DNA of 64,000 nucleotides from Streptomyces indicus. Its GTDB lineage: Bacteria; Actinomycetota; Actinomycetes; Streptomycetales; Streptomycetaceae. The notes beneath the pieces were generated by a model. That model made no database searches and was not told the origin of the DNA. It saw only the letters and a list, made by a program, of their open reading frames with translations. Where the stretch lies: the NCBI RefSeq assembly GCF_900100315.1, contig NZ_FNFF01000011.1, positions 62,001-126,000 of the forward strand, read 5' to 3'. This document shows positions 50,000-60,056 of the stretch, one piece after another; the stretch's first letter is position 1; each line of letters opens with the position of its first letter. Made by a program: the position numbers and the translations under genes.

Positions 50000-51586
50000 A
50001 TGCAGCGCATCAGACCCAGCACCCGCCGTACCGCCCTGGCCGTCGCCGCGGCCACCGCCCTGCTCGGCCTCGCCGTCCCCGCGGCGGGCGCGGCCCCGGA
50101 CGCAACAGCCGGGACCGCCGCGGAGGCCGGCGCCGCCGCCCCGGCCGCAGCCGCCCCCGCCGCGGAGACCGGAGCCGCCGCGAGCACCCCCCTCCCGCCC
50201 GAACTCGAGAAGATCCGCGCCGCCGAGGCCGTGAAGCTCTACGGCGACCCCGCCGAACGCCCCCTCGACCAGCGCAAGTCCGCGCTCATCTCGCTCGGCG
50301 ACAGCGAGATCAGCGGTGAGGGCGTCGGCACGTACGAGCCGCCGACCAACGGCCCGGACAACTGGTGCCACCGCTCGCCCGACGCGGCCGTCCACCGCAC
50401 CGGCATCGCCGCCGACGTCACGTACAACGTCTCCTGCTCGGGCGCCTACAGCGGCAACATCCGGATCGGCGGCAGCAAGCAGTACGCCGACGAGCTCGTG
50501 CAGAGCGACAGCCTCGCCATCAAGGCCCGCAACACGAAGATCAAGATGGTGCTGCTCGTCGCGGGCGCCAACGACGACCTCCAGTTCGGGCCCGTCATGA
50601 CGGACTGCGTCACGCGCTTCATCCTGCTCCAGGGGCCCTGCGCACCCAAGTACGCGGGCGGCTGGCAGGCCCGCGTGGACGCCCTCGTGCCCAAGGTCGA
50701 GCAGACCGTGCGCGACCTGCGCACCACGATGCGCGGCGCCGGCTACGCCGACGGCGACTACAAGCTGGTCGTCATGGGCTACCCGAGCCCCATCGGGCCC
50801 GACTTCCGTGACAACCCGGCCTTCCCCGGCAAGCTCGCCTGCGGCGGCATGGGCTACGACTCCGACACCGTCTGGGGCCGCAACACCGCCGTCCCCGCCT
50901 TCGAACGCGGCATGCGCAAGGTCGCGCAGAGCACCGGAGCCACGTATCTCGACAACTCGCGGCTCTTCCACGGCCACGAGGTCTGCATGGAGGACCCCTG
51001 GGCCCGCGGTCTGTACGTGGACCTCAGCAAGCCGGGCCTGCCGGACTCGAACTCCGTGCGCCAGTCCTTCCACCCCAACGCCCGCGGGCACGCGGCCTTC
51101 GCCTCCTGCCTCACCCAGCTCTACAACTCGGGTCTGAAGGAAGCGAGTTGTGCGGACGTCAACTCGAGCGGCAGGCCAGTCCTGTTCCCGCTCGCCTGGG
51201 ACGACGTCTACCAGCCGCTCAGGAACGCCGGCACCGGCAACTGCCTCGACGTGGACGGCTCCACCAGCGCCAACGGCACCCGCGTCCTCGGCTGGGACTG
51301 CGCGGGGACCCGCAACCAGACCTGGTGGTACGACTCCGCACGCCAGACCGTCATGACGGGCCTCACCCAGGACCGCTGCCTGGACACCTCCGACGCCACC
51401 TACCAGGCGGGCGCGGGCCTGGTGATCTGGAACTGCCACGGCGGCACGCACCAGAAGTTCGTCCGCGACGGCGCCACCCTGCGGCCCGCGGCGGCCACCG
51501 GGATGTGCCTGACGCAGGCGGCGGCGAAGAGCCAGATCCGGTTGCAGAAGTGCGACGGGTCGGCGGCCCAGAGGTTCACGGGCTAG
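50000..51586 (+). CDS. secreted SGNH hydrolase with ricin-B lectin domain
   Basis: 528 residues. The signal peptide spans about residues 1-32, then a Pro/Ala-rich stretch. The catalytic domain begins with SLGDSEISGEG (Ser nucleophile in the GDS block) and ends with SFHPNARGH (His/Asp end of the SGNH triad). The C-terminal about 130 residues are a ricin-B beta-trefoil (NAGTGNCLDVDGSTSANGTRVLGWDCAG and two further QxW-like repeats). Secreted esterase or lipase that binds a polysaccharide or glycolipid surface. GGGGAGA precedes the ATG. It is a typical extracellular enzyme of Streptomyces; the substrate is unknown. Confidence 0.9.
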   Translation: MQRIRPSTRRTALAVAAATALLGLAVPAAGAAPDATAGTAAEAGAAAPAAAAPAAETGAAASTPLPPELEKIRAAEAVKLYGDPAERPLDQRKSALISLGDSEISGEGVGTYEPPTNGPDNWCHRSPDAAVHRTGIAADVTYNVSCSGAYSGNIRIGGSKQYADELVQSDSLAIKARNTKIKMVLLVAGANDDLQFGPVMTDCVTRFILLQGPCAPKYAGGWQARVDALVPKVEQTVRDLRTTMRGAGYADGDYKLVVMGYPSPIGPDFRDNPAFPGKLACGGMGYDSDTVWGRNTAVPAFERGMRKVAQSTGATYLDNSRLFHGHEVCMEDPWARGLYVDLSKPGLPDSNSVRQSFHPNARGHAAFASCLTQLYNSGLKEASCADVNSSGRPVLFPLAWDDVYQPLRNAGTGNCLDVDGSTSANGTRVLGWDCAGTRNQTWWYDSARQTVMTGLTQDRCLDTSDATYQAGAGLVIWNCHGGTHQKFVRDGATLRPAAATGMCLTQAAAKSQIRLQKCDGSAAQRFTG

Positions 51587-51661
51587 CCCGTCCGGCCAGG
51601 GCAGCGTCCAGGGCCGGGGCCACCTCCGGGTGCTGCTCAGGCACCCTCTAGGCTCCGGCCC

Positions 51662-52015
51662 ATGGACGTACTCATCAACGTGTTCGTCGCGCTGCACATC
51701 ATCGGCATCGCCTCGCTCCTCGGCGGATTCCTCACGCAGATGAAGGCGATCGGCGAGGGCACCGCGCGCTTCACCCCGGCGATGCTGCACGGCGCGCTCA
51801 CCATGCTCGTCACGGGCATCGCGCTGGTCGGCCTCAACCAGGCCGACGACCAGACGGTCAACAACATCAAGATCGGCGTGAAGCTCGCGATCCTGATCGT
51901 GATCCTCGGCCTCGTCTACGTGAAGCGGGACGAGGAGAAGGTCGACAAGGGGATGTTCGCGGCGGTCGGCGCTCTGACCACCGCGAACATTTTCATCGCG
52001 ACGTTGTGGACGTGA
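51662..52015 (+). CDS. small integral membrane protein (four helices)
   Basis: 117 residues with four hydrophobic segments (about 4-24, 41-61, 68-88 and 98-115) and the motif LNQADDQTVNNIKIGVKLAILIVILGLVYVKRDEEK between the second and fourth. No enzymatic motif. It follows the SGNH gene after 75 bp and is convergent with the second NlpC/P60 gene. Conserved in Streptomyces by size and layout, function unknown. Confidence 0.82.
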   Translation: MDVLINVFVALHIIGIASLLGGFLTQMKAIGEGTARFTPAMLHGALTMLVTGIALVGLNQADDQTVNNIKIGVKLAILIVILGLVYVKRDEEKVDKGMFAAVGALTTANIFIATLWT

Positions 52016-52038
52016 GCGCGCCGTCAGCGCACCGTGCT

Positions 52039-52055
52039 CCGCCGCTCCGCGGCGG
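52039..52055. terminator. weak hairpin in the convergent gap
   Basis: CCGCCGC/GCGGCGG stem (52039-52045 with 52049-52055), 3-nt loop, between the membrane protein and NlpC/P60 genes. Stem only 7 bp. Confidence 0.4.
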
Positions 52056-52109
52056 GGAGAGGTTGGGGGGGCTGACGCCCCCCGGACCCCGGCCCCGGCT
52101 CTCCGCGTA

Positions 52110-53288
52110 TCACGCCGGGCGTACGACGCTGTGGATCGGCATGTAGTAGATCGACTCGGTCCGCACGTTGGCGCCCGGCTTCGGTGCGTGGATCATCTCG
52201 CCGTTGCCGATGTAGATGCCCACGTGGCTGATGTCGTCGTAGAAGAAGACCAGGTCACCGGGCTTGGCGTTCTCGACCGTGACGGTCGTGCCCACCTTCA
52301 CCTGGTCCCAGGTGGTGCGCGGCAGTGAGATCCCGGCCTGCGCCCAGGCCTTCTGCGTCAGACCGGAGCAGTCGTACGAGTCGGGGCCGGCCGCGCCCCA
52401 CACGTACGGCTTGCCGATCTGGGTCTCCGCCCAGGCGATGACCTTCTCGGCCTTCGCCGCGTAGGAGTCGCCCGCGTCAGCGCCGCCGTCACCGGAGGCC
52501 GGCGGCTCGGCCGGTTCCTCGGCGGCCTCCTCCTTCGCGGCCTCTTCCTTCGCTGCCTCCTCGGCCGCCCGCCGCTTCGCCTCCTCCTCGGCGGCCTGCT
52601 TGCGGGCCAGCTCCTCGGCCTTGCGCTTGGCCTCTGCCTCGCGCTGCCGCTCCAGCTCGGCCAGCCGCTTCTTCTCCTCCTCCGTCAGCTTCGACAGGAG
52701 CTCACGCGCCTCGCCCAGCTTCTGCTGCACGTCCTGCTTGCTGGTCTTGAGCTCGCTCTCCGTGTCGGTGAGCTGCGCGAGGGAGTCCGTGGCCTCGTCC
52801 CGCTTGTCGTTCGCCTGCGTCTGGAGCGTCTTGAAGTCCTCGACGGCCTTGTGCTGCCGGCCGGAGAGCTGCCCCATGAGCTGGCGCTGGGCGAAGTAGT
52901 CGTCGGGGTTGTCCGAGAGCAGCAGGACGGCGGCGTCGGAGGCGCTGCCGTTGCGGTACTGCGCGGCGGCGATCTGCCCGAGCTCGCGCCGGGCGTCGTT
53001 CACCTTCTCGGTGCGCTCGGCGACCTCGTCCTGGAGATCGTTCAGCTTCTCGCGCTGCTGCCCGGAGCGCTCCTTGGCGAGGTTGTACTTCTGCGTGGCG
53101 GTGCCGGCCTCGCGGTACAGCTCGTCGACCTTCTTCTGCACCTCCTCGAGGGAGGGCTTGTCCGGCTCGGCGGGCGCGGCGTTCGCGGTCTGCGCGAGCA
53201 GGGCGACCGAGGTGAGGGCGGCCGAGGTGATCCCGACGGCGTGCGAGGTACGTATTCGACTGGTCCGCGGCTTGCGGTGCGACGCCAA
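52110..53288 (-). CDS. secreted NlpC/P60 peptidoglycan endopeptidase, c-di-AMP riboswitch controlled
   Basis: 392 residues. A signal peptide with MASHRKPRTSR start is followed by a coiled coil (EEVQKKVDELYREAGTATQKYNLA onward) and a charged EAKRKAEELARKQAAEEEAKRRA helix, then the catalytic NlpC/P60 domain with YDCSGLTQKAW, SHVGIYIGNGEMIHAP and the catalytic Cys and His. It remodels peptidoglycan outside the cell. The start is a TTG with GGAAGGA 9-10 nt upstream. The leader carries a clear ydaO-type riboswitch at 53305-53430, so it should be switched off at high c-di-AMP. It is a paralogue of 48478. Confidence 0.9.
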   Translation of the reverse strand: MASHRKPRTSRIRTSHAVGITSAALTSVALLAQTANAAPAEPDKPSLEEVQKKVDELYREAGTATQKYNLAKERSGQQREKLNDLQDEVAERTEKVNDARRELGQIAAAQYRNGSASDAAVLLLSDNPDDYFAQRQLMGQLSGRQHKAVEDFKTLQTQANDKRDEATDSLAQLTDTESELKTSKQDVQQKLGEARELLSKLTEEEKKRLAELERQREAEAKRKAEELARKQAAEEEAKRRAAEEAAKEEAAKEEAAEEPAEPPASGDGGADAGDSYAAKAEKVIAWAETQIGKPYVWGAAGPDSYDCSGLTQKAWAQAGISLPRTTWDQVKVGTTVTVENAKPGDLVFFYDDISHVGIYIGNGEMIHAPKPGANVRTESIYYMPIHSVVRPA

Positions 53289-53304
53289 GGCAGGCGCTCC
53301 TTCC

Positions 53305-53430
53305 GACTGACGCCTACCGGGTTAGCTGTCGGGTTCGGACGCGGAAAGGTCTGCCCTACGGAACGGGTGGGGGCCGTCCCGATTCACCCCAAGGTCTGGT
53401 GGGTCCCCGGCTCCGGATTGCTGTGCTCGG
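53305..53430 (-). ncRNA. c-di-AMP (ydaO-yuaA) riboswitch upstream of the NlpC/P60 gene
   Basis: On the minus strand the leader shows the conserved blocks of the family in order: GGGGACCCA, then TTGGGGTGAATC, the GTAGGGCAGACC junction, and TCCGAACCCGACAGCTAACC followed by GTAGGCG. The 3' end is 15-20 nt before the TTG start. In Streptomyces such riboswitches sit before rpf and NlpC/P60 genes; ligand binding turns expression off. Borders are approximate. Confidence 0.88.
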
Positions 53431-53673
53431 CGCTCCGGACTCGGCGCAGGCCGCGGGTTCCCGGCGACGGTCGCCGGTGGGGGTACGCGCGGCCCGCGGA
53501 GCACGCTAGCCAACTCGTGTGGCAGCTGTGAAGGTTGATGTTCGATATGCCCGATACATTTTCGTGACCTTGGCGCATCCCGTCGTCCAGCCGCCTCCCG
53601 TACCGTCCCGAAACGGTCAGCCTGGGCGAACCCGGAACCCGCTGTCACACCGGACGCCTAGACTCGGTAGGCG

Positions 53674-56166
53674 ATGAGCAGCCTCTTTGACGACAGTTTT
53701 CTGGCGGAGCTCCAGTCCAAGGACGGGGCCAGGGACCACAGCGCCCCGCCGCCCCCCGAGGACGAGGGCCCGGAGGAGATCCCGGCGGACTTGTTCGCCG
53801 GGAAGTTCGACGCGCCCGTGCAGCGCGACGCGTACTACCGCGACGGTGCCCCGCGCCCGGTCCTGGACGGCGCGGCCCTCCTGGACGGGCTGAACGAGAA
53901 CCAGCGCGCGGCCGTCACGCACAGTGGCTCCCCGCTGCTCATCGTGGCCGGCGCGGGCTCCGGCAAGACCCGCGTCCTGACCCACCGCATCGCGTACCTG
54001 CTCGCCGAGCGGAATGTGCACCCGGGCCAGATCCTCGCGATCACCTTCACGAACAAGGCCGCGGGCGAGATGAAGGAGCGCGTCGAGGAGCTCGTCGGTC
54101 CGCGGGCGGGCGCGATGTGGGTGATGACCTTCCACAGCGCGTGCGTACGGATCCTGCGCCGCGAGTCGAAGAAGCTGGGCTTCACCTCCTCGTTCTCGAT
54201 CTACGACGCCGCCGACTCGAAGCGCCTCATGGCGCTCGTCTGCCGCGACCTGGACCTGGACCCGAAGCGCTTCCCGCCCAAGGCCTTCAGCGCGAAGATC
54301 TCCAACCTCAAGAATGAGCTCATCGACGAGGAGGACTTCGCGAGCCAGGCCGCCGACGGCTTCGAGAAGACCCTCGCCCAGGCCTACGCGATGTACCAGG
54401 CGCGCCTGCGCGAGGCCAATGCCCTCGACTTCGACGACCTGATCATGACGACGGTCAACCTGCTGCGCGCGTTCCCGGACGTGGCCGAGCACTACCGCCG
54501 CCGCTTCCGGCACGTGATGGTCGACGAGTACCAGGACACCAACCACGCGCAGTACGCCCTGGTGCGCGAGCTGGTCGGCACCGGCGCCCACCCGGAGGAC
54601 GTACCGCCGAGCGAGCACGACCTGCCGCCCGCCGAGCTCTGCGTGGTGGGTGACGCCGACCAGTCGATCTACGCCTTCCGCGGCGCCACGATCCGCAACA
54701 TCCTCGACTTCGAGGAGGACTACCCGGACGCGACCACGATCCTGCTGGAGCAGAACTACCGCTCCACGCAGACGATCCTCTCCGCGGCCAACGCGGTCAT
54801 CGAGCGCAACGAGTCGCGCCGCCCGAAGAACCTGTGGACGAACGCGGGCAACGGTGCGCAGATCACCGGCTATGTCGCCGACACCGAGCACGACGAGGCC
54901 CAGTTCGTCGCCGACGAGATCGACCGGCTCACGGACGCGGGCGACGCGAAGGCCGGAGACGTGGCGGTCTTCTACCGTACGAACGCGCAGTCCCGTGTCT
55001 TCGAAGAGGTCTTCATCCGCGTCGGCCTGCCCTACAAGGTCGTCGGCGGCGTCCGCTTCTACGAGCGCAAGGAAGTCCGGGACGTCCTCGCGTATCTCCG
55101 CGTCCTCGCCAACCCCGAGGACAGCGTCCCGCTGCGCCGCATCCTCAATGTGCCCAAGCGCGGCATCGGCGAGCGCGCCGAAGCCATGATCGACGCCCTC
55201 TCCCTGCGCGAGAAGATCACCTTCCCGCAGGCACTGGTCCGCGTGGACGAGGCGTACGGCATGGCGGCCCGCTCCACCAACGCCGTGAAGCGCTTCAACA
55301 CGCTGATGGAGGAGCTCCGTACGATCGTGGAATCCGGCGCGGGCCCGGCCACCGTCCTGGAAGCCGTGCTCGAACGGACGGGATATCTGGCCGAGTTGCA
55401 GGCCTCCACCGACCCGCAGGACGAGACCCGCATCGAGAACCTTCAGGAACTCGCCGCCGTGGCCCTGGAGTTCGAGCAGGAGGCGGAAGACGGCGAGACA
55501 GGGACGCTGGCCGACTTCCTGGAGCGCGTCGCCCTCGTCGCCGACTCCGACCAGATCCCCGACGAGGACGAGGACGGCTCGGGCGTCATCACGCTGATGA
55601 CCCTGCACACCGCCAAGGGCCTCGAATTCCCCGTCGTCTTCCTGACGGGCATGGAGGACGGCGTCTTCCCGCACATGCGCGCCCTCGGCCAAACCAAGGA
55701 ACTGGAGGAGGAGCGCCGCCTCGCGTACGTGGGCATCACGCGCGCCCGCGAGCGCCTCTACCTCACCCGCTCCACTCTGCGCAGCGCCTGGGGCCAGCCC
55801 TCGTACAACCCGCCCTCGCGCTTCCTGGAGGAGATCCCCGCCCAGCACCTGGAGTGGAAGCGCACCGGCGCCAAGCTCGGCGCCCCGGTGGGCAAGGGCC
55901 CGGCCGCCTCGGTGGCCACCTCGCTCTCCTCGTCGATGAACGCACGCGCCTCCCGCGGCGGCCCCTCCGGCTTCGCCACGGGCCGCGCCGGCGACAAGCC
56001 GGTGGTCTCGCTCGCGGTCGGTGACCGGGTCACGCACGACCAGTTCGGGCTCGGCACGGTCGTCGGCGTCGAGGGCGCGGGCGACAAGGCGCGCGCCACG
56101 ATCGACTTCGGCGACGCCAAGCCGAAGGTGCTGCTGCTGCGGTACGCGCCGGTGGAGAAGCTGTAG
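53674..56166 (+). CDS. pcrA: ATP-dependent DNA helicase PcrA/UvrD
   Basis: 830 residues. The N-terminal acidic extension of about 75 residues (residues 5-70) is normal for actinobacterial PcrA. The superfamily 1 motifs follow: GAGSGKT with Lys98, AITFTNKAAGEMKERV, VDEYQDTN, DADQSIYAFRGA, QNYRST, and near the end VITLMTLHTAKGLEFPVVFLTGMEDGVFPH and EERRLAYVGITRARERLYL. The C-terminal RVTHDQFGLGTVVGVEGAG to the end is the Tudor-like RNA-polymerase-binding domain. It unwinds DNA 3' to 5' in repair and recombination. Complete and stand-alone. Confidence 0.97.
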   Translation: MSSLFDDSFLAELQSKDGARDHSAPPPPEDEGPEEIPADLFAGKFDAPVQRDAYYRDGAPRPVLDGAALLDGLNENQRAAVTHSGSPLLIVAGAGSGKTRVLTHRIAYLLAERNVHPGQILAITFTNKAAGEMKERVEELVGPRAGAMWVMTFHSACVRILRRESKKLGFTSSFSIYDAADSKRLMALVCRDLDLDPKRFPPKAFSAKISNLKNELIDEEDFASQAADGFEKTLAQAYAMYQARLREANALDFDDLIMTTVNLLRAFPDVAEHYRRRFRHVMVDEYQDTNHAQYALVRELVGTGAHPEDVPPSEHDLPPAELCVVGDADQSIYAFRGATIRNILDFEEDYPDATTILLEQNYRSTQTILSAANAVIERNESRRPKNLWTNAGNGAQITGYVADTEHDEAQFVADEIDRLTDAGDAKAGDVAVFYRTNAQSRVFEEVFIRVGLPYKVVGGVRFYERKEVRDVLAYLRVLANPEDSVPLRRILNVPKRGIGERAEAMIDALSLREKITFPQALVRVDEAYGMAARSTNAVKRFNTLMEELRTIVESGAGPATVLEAVLERTGYLAELQASTDPQDETRIENLQELAAVALEFEQEAEDGETGTLADFLERVALVADSDQIPDEDEDGSGVITLMTLHTAKGLEFPVVFLTGMEDGVFPHMRALGQTKELEEERRLAYVGITRARERLYLTRSTLRSAWGQPSYNPPSRFLEEIPAQHLEWKRTGAKLGAPVGKGPAASVATSLSSSMNARASRGGPSGFATGRAGDKPVVSLAVGDRVTHDQFGLGTVVGVEGAGDKARATIDFGDAKPKVLLLRYAPVEKL

Positions 56167-56199
56167 CGAAGGCACCGCGGGTGCCGCGGATACGGGAAT

Positions 56200-56227
56200 G
56201 GGGTGGCCTCCTGGTGGAGGTCACCCC
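56200..56227. terminator. bidirectional terminator between pcrA and the M23 gene
   Basis: 12-bp stem with one G-U pair (56200-56211 with 56216-56227), 4-nt loop, in the convergent gap. Confidence 0.8.
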
Positions 56228-56249
56228 GTTCGCTTGATATCGGGCCCGG

Positions 56250-57785
56250 TCAGGCCGGGTTGAGTCCGTGGTTGCGCAGCCACGGCAGCGGGTCGATCGC
56301 CGAGCCGCCCGCCGGGCGCACCTCGAAGTGCAGGTGCGGGCCGGTGGAGTTGCCGGAGTTCCCGGAGTACGCGATCACATCGCCGGCCTTGACCGAACCG
56401 CTGCGGATCTTCGTGCTCGACAGGTGGCAGTACCAGGTCTCGGTGCCGTCGGGCGCCGTCACTATGGCCATGTTCCCGTACGCGCCGTTCCACTGCGTAC
56501 GCACGGTGCCGTCCGTCGCCGCGAGCACCTCGGTGCCGTACGCGACGGGGAAGTCGATGCCCGAGTGCACGGACATCCAGTTCACGCCGGCCTGCCCGTA
56601 GTACGCGCTGAGCCCGTGCTGCTTGACCGGCAGCGAGAACTTGGGGCGCAGCGCCTCCTTGCGGGCGGCCTCCTCGGCCTTGCGCTTGCGCTCGGCCTCC
56701 TGGCGTTCCTTGAGGTCGATGCGCTCCTGCGTGCGGCTGGCGCGGTCGGCGAACTCGTTGGCGTCCGCGGAGAGTTCGGTGAGCTGGGTGTCCAGCTTGT
56801 TGTTCGCGGCTGCGGTCTCGACCGAGCTGGGGTCGGGCGCGGCCTGCGTCTTCGGCTCCTCGGTGCCGCCCATCGAACCGACGACGGAGGCGGCGGCGAT
56901 CCCGGTCACGCCCAGCGCACACACCGAGGGCACGGCCACGGTCAGCAGCGCGGAACGCTTGGCGGGGGTGCGGCGCCGGCCGCGCGAGCCGCCGGAGCGC
57001 GGCGGGCGGGGGCTGTGCGCCACGCGTACCGGCTCGGGCTCGGGCTCGGACTCGTCGAAAGAGTCGTCGTGGCCGTGGCCGTGGCCGTGGCCGTGGTCGT
57101 GGTCGGCGGTCACCGGGCCGTCGAGGAGTTCGGTCTCGCCGTAGACCCCGTCGAAGTCATCGCCTTCGCGGGTTTCGTACGGGGTGTTGACGGCGGGGGT
57201 CTCGTACGAGGCGGGCTCGAAGGAGCCGGTTTCGTAGGAGGTGCTGTCGTACGAGGCGGCCTCGAAGGAAGTGGTCTCGAAGGAGGCGGTCTCGAAGGAG
57301 GCGGTCTCGAAGGTGGTGGCCTCGGTGCCGGTCTCGTACGCGGTGTCCGTACCCGCGGAGTTCCAGGCGGTGGCGTCGTACGTGCCGGTGTCCGCGTAGC
57401 CGTACGCGCCGGTCGTCTGCCAGTGGCCGGTGGTGTCCCACTGCTCGGCGCTCTGCGGGCCGGGCTGCGCAGGGATGTCCCCGAGCGCCTGGTATCCGGC
57501 ACTCGCCCACATGGCGGTCGTGTCGTAGCCGCCGGTGTCGTAACTGCCGTCGCTGTAACCGCCGGTGTGCTGGGCGGCGTACGGGTCCTGGGCGGACGCG
57601 CCGTCCGTGCCGTAGGCGGGGGTCTGCACCGCGGTCCACTGGGAGCTGTCCCACTGGCCGCTCCGGCCCGCGTCATACGCGCCGGGCAGGGCCCCGAAAA
57701 GGGGGTCGGAGTCGAAAGTGGTGGTGTCGAAGGCACCCGTCGCGTAGCCGCCGTGACCGGTGGCGTGGCCGTGCTGTTCGTTCAC
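56250..57785 (-). CDS. membrane-anchored M23-family metallopeptidase with pentapeptide repeats
   Basis: 511 residues. The first 200 are rich in Tyr, Thr, Ser and Gln. They contain about nine 5-residue units of the type S-[FY]-E-x-x (SFETA, SFETT, SYETG, SFEPA), then an acidic/His stretch (DHDHGHGHGHGH). A basic region (RRRTPAKRS) and one membrane span (ALLTVAVPSVCALGVTGIAAA) put the N-terminus inside the cell. A coiled coil (about 305-370) leads to the LytM/M23 domain with HSGIDFP and HLHFEV zinc and catalytic residues. It cuts peptidoglycan cross-links, or helps an amidase if inactive. The GTG at 57785 with AGAGAAG upstream is the chosen start. Confidence 0.88.
   Translation of the reverse strand: MNEQHGHATGHGGYATGAFDTTTFDSDPLFGALPGAYDAGRSGQWDSSQWTAVQTPAYGTDGASAQDPYAAQHTGGYSDGSYDTGGYDTTAMWASAGYQALGDIPAQPGPQSAEQWDTTGHWQTTGAYGYADTGTYDATAWNSAGTDTAYETGTEATTFETASFETASFETTSFEAASYDSTSYETGSFEPASYETPAVNTPYETREGDDFDGVYGETELLDGPVTADHDHGHGHGHGHDDSFDESEPEPEPVRVAHSPRPPRSGGSRGRRRTPAKRSALLTVAVPSVCALGVTGIAAASVVGSMGGTEEPKTQAAPDPSSVETAAANNKLDTQLTELSADANEFADRASRTQERIDLKERQEAERKRKAEEAARKEALRPKFSLPVKQHGLSAYYGQAGVNWMSVHSGIDFPVAYGTEVLAATDGTVRTQWNGAYGNMAIVTAPDGTETWYCHLSSTKIRSGSVKAGDVIAYSGNSGNSTGPHLHFEVRPAGGSAIDPLPWLRNHGLNPA
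57210..57320. repeat. 15-bp tandem repeats encoding S-[FY]-E-x-x units
   Basis: On the plus strand GGTCTCGAAGGAGGC-type units repeat every 15 bp within the M23 gene and keep the frame, so copy number can change without breaking it. The units are most uniform at 57270-57310. Confidence 0.75.
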
Positions 57786-57831
57786 CAACTTCTCTTTCGC
57801 CTCGACAACAAGGGGGCGGAGCAGTGCGGCG

Positions 57832-57861
57832 ACTGTACCCGGCTGTGTGCGACGCCGACAA
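57832..57861 (-). promoter_or_regulatory. candidate promoter of the M23 gene
   Basis: On the minus strand, TTGTCG (57856-57861) and TACAGT (57832-57837) with an 18-bp spacer, about 40 bp before the GTG. A good vegetative-type match. Confidence 0.45.
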
Positions 57862-58012
57862 TCTTCGGCTGGTTTCGTTGGCGAGAGAAACGGGCATTCG
57901 GCCGCCTTTCGGCGGACTGCGGGCACAGCTTTGGCCTTGTGTTCGAAGAATGTTCGAGCTTTTGTTGCTCTGCGTGGGGTGCTCGGGGCGTCGGTGAGGT
58001 CCTGTGGCGGGC

Positions 58013-58990
<978 letters not shown>

Positions 58991-59002
58991 CCTGCGCGGC
59001 TT

Positions 59003-59042
59003 GGACGGGGACGGGGACGGGGACGGGGACGGGGAAGGGGAC
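59003..59042. repeat. GGACGG hexanucleotide repeats at the phosphotransferase 5' end
   Basis: Five perfect units (59003-59032), one GGAAGG variant, then a partial unit. Minus-strand reading gives Ser-Pro repeats if the upstream start is used, otherwise it lies in the leader. Confidence 0.8.
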
Positions 59043-59159
59043 GTTTCGGGCGTCGAGGCGGTCACGCGGGCATCGAAGCCGGGGGTGCGCCGGGTGGTCA
59101 ACTGATTTGTACGGGGCCGGAAGTGGTGCGGGGCGTCGTCGTCCGGGCCGGTGCCCCGC

Positions 59160-60056
59160 TCAGGCCACCGACACCGCGCCCGAGGTGCCCGCGAGGGCGG
59201 TCTCGTCGTCGATGGCCTGGCGGATGCCCGTGGCGACGGCGGGGTGGACGGGCAGGGCGAGGTGGCCGATGCCGGTCACCCGCACGTTGTGCGCGAGCAG
59301 GTCGGGGTGGTCGACACAGGCGGTCTCGAGCGGTGCCATCAGCTGGTCCAGATCGCTCCAGAAGCTGACGAAACGGGTGCGGCAGCCGGGCGCGGGCGCC
59401 GCGAGTTCGGCGATCAGCTCGGAGCCGGGGCGCATCTGGCGCACGATCGGATGGGCGTTCATCGCCGGCACGACACGGGTGCCGCCGTGCGGGGTGCCGA
59501 GGGTGACCAGGGTGCGCACGCGGGCGTCGCCGCCCTGGCACTGCACGTAGTAGCGCGCGATCAGGCCGCCGAGGCTGTGCCCGACGATGTCGACCTCCTG
59601 CTGCCCGGTGCGCTCGCACAGCTCCTCGACATGGGCGCCGAGCAGCCGGGCCGCCTCGCGGATGTCGCAGGTCAGCGGCGAGTAGTTGAGGGAGGCGAGA
59701 TGGCGGCGGCCGTGCTTGGCGAGGGTGCGGCGCAGCAGCACGAACACAGAGCGGTTGTCGATGAAGCCGTGGAGCAGGACGACCGGGCGGTCGTGCCGTC
59801 CCGCGGGGAGACGTGGGGTGTCCTCGTCGGCCCCGTCGTCCTCGGCGGGAGGCAGGGTGAAACGTTCCTGGACGATCCCCGAGGGATAGAGCAGGACATG
59901 GCCCGTGAGGATGGCGAGCTCGAGTGCGGTGGCCTTGAGCAGCGCGGACGAGGACAGCAGCGGCAGCCACGGGTGCGGTGGCCACAGGCGCTGGGTCCAG
60001 GCGGGCAGGAGCAGGGGCAGTGCCTTCAGGATCTTGAGAATCCGCGCGGCCTCCAT
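59160..60056 (-). CDS. lipase/esterase of the alpha/beta-hydrolase fold
   Basis: 298 residues. A hydrophobic N-terminus (residues 3-55, LKALPLLLPAW and LLKATALELAILTGHVLLYPSG) fits a signal anchor. The catalytic block VDIVGHSLGGLIARYYVQ, an oxyanion motif VVLLHGFIDNRSVF and a C-terminal GIGHLALPVHP His complete the triad of bacterial triacylglycerol lipases. GGAGG lies 7 nt before the ATG at 60056. Upstream is a long stem-loop at 60178-60214. Likely acts on lipids at the outer membrane face. Confidence 0.9.
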   Translation of the reverse strand: MEAARILKILKALPLLLPAWTQRLWPPHPWLPLLSSSALLKATALELAILTGHVLLYPSGIVQERFTLPPAEDDGADEDTPRLPAGRHDRPVVLLHGFIDNRSVFVLLRRTLAKHGRRHLASLNYSPLTCDIREAARLLGAHVEELCERTGQQEVDIVGHSLGGLIARYYVQCQGGDARVRTLVTLGTPHGGTRVVPAMNAHPIVRQMRPGSELIAELAAPAPGCRTRFVSFWSDLDQLMAPLETACVDHPDLLAHNVRVTGIGHLALPVHPAVATGIRQAIDDETALAGTSGAVSVA

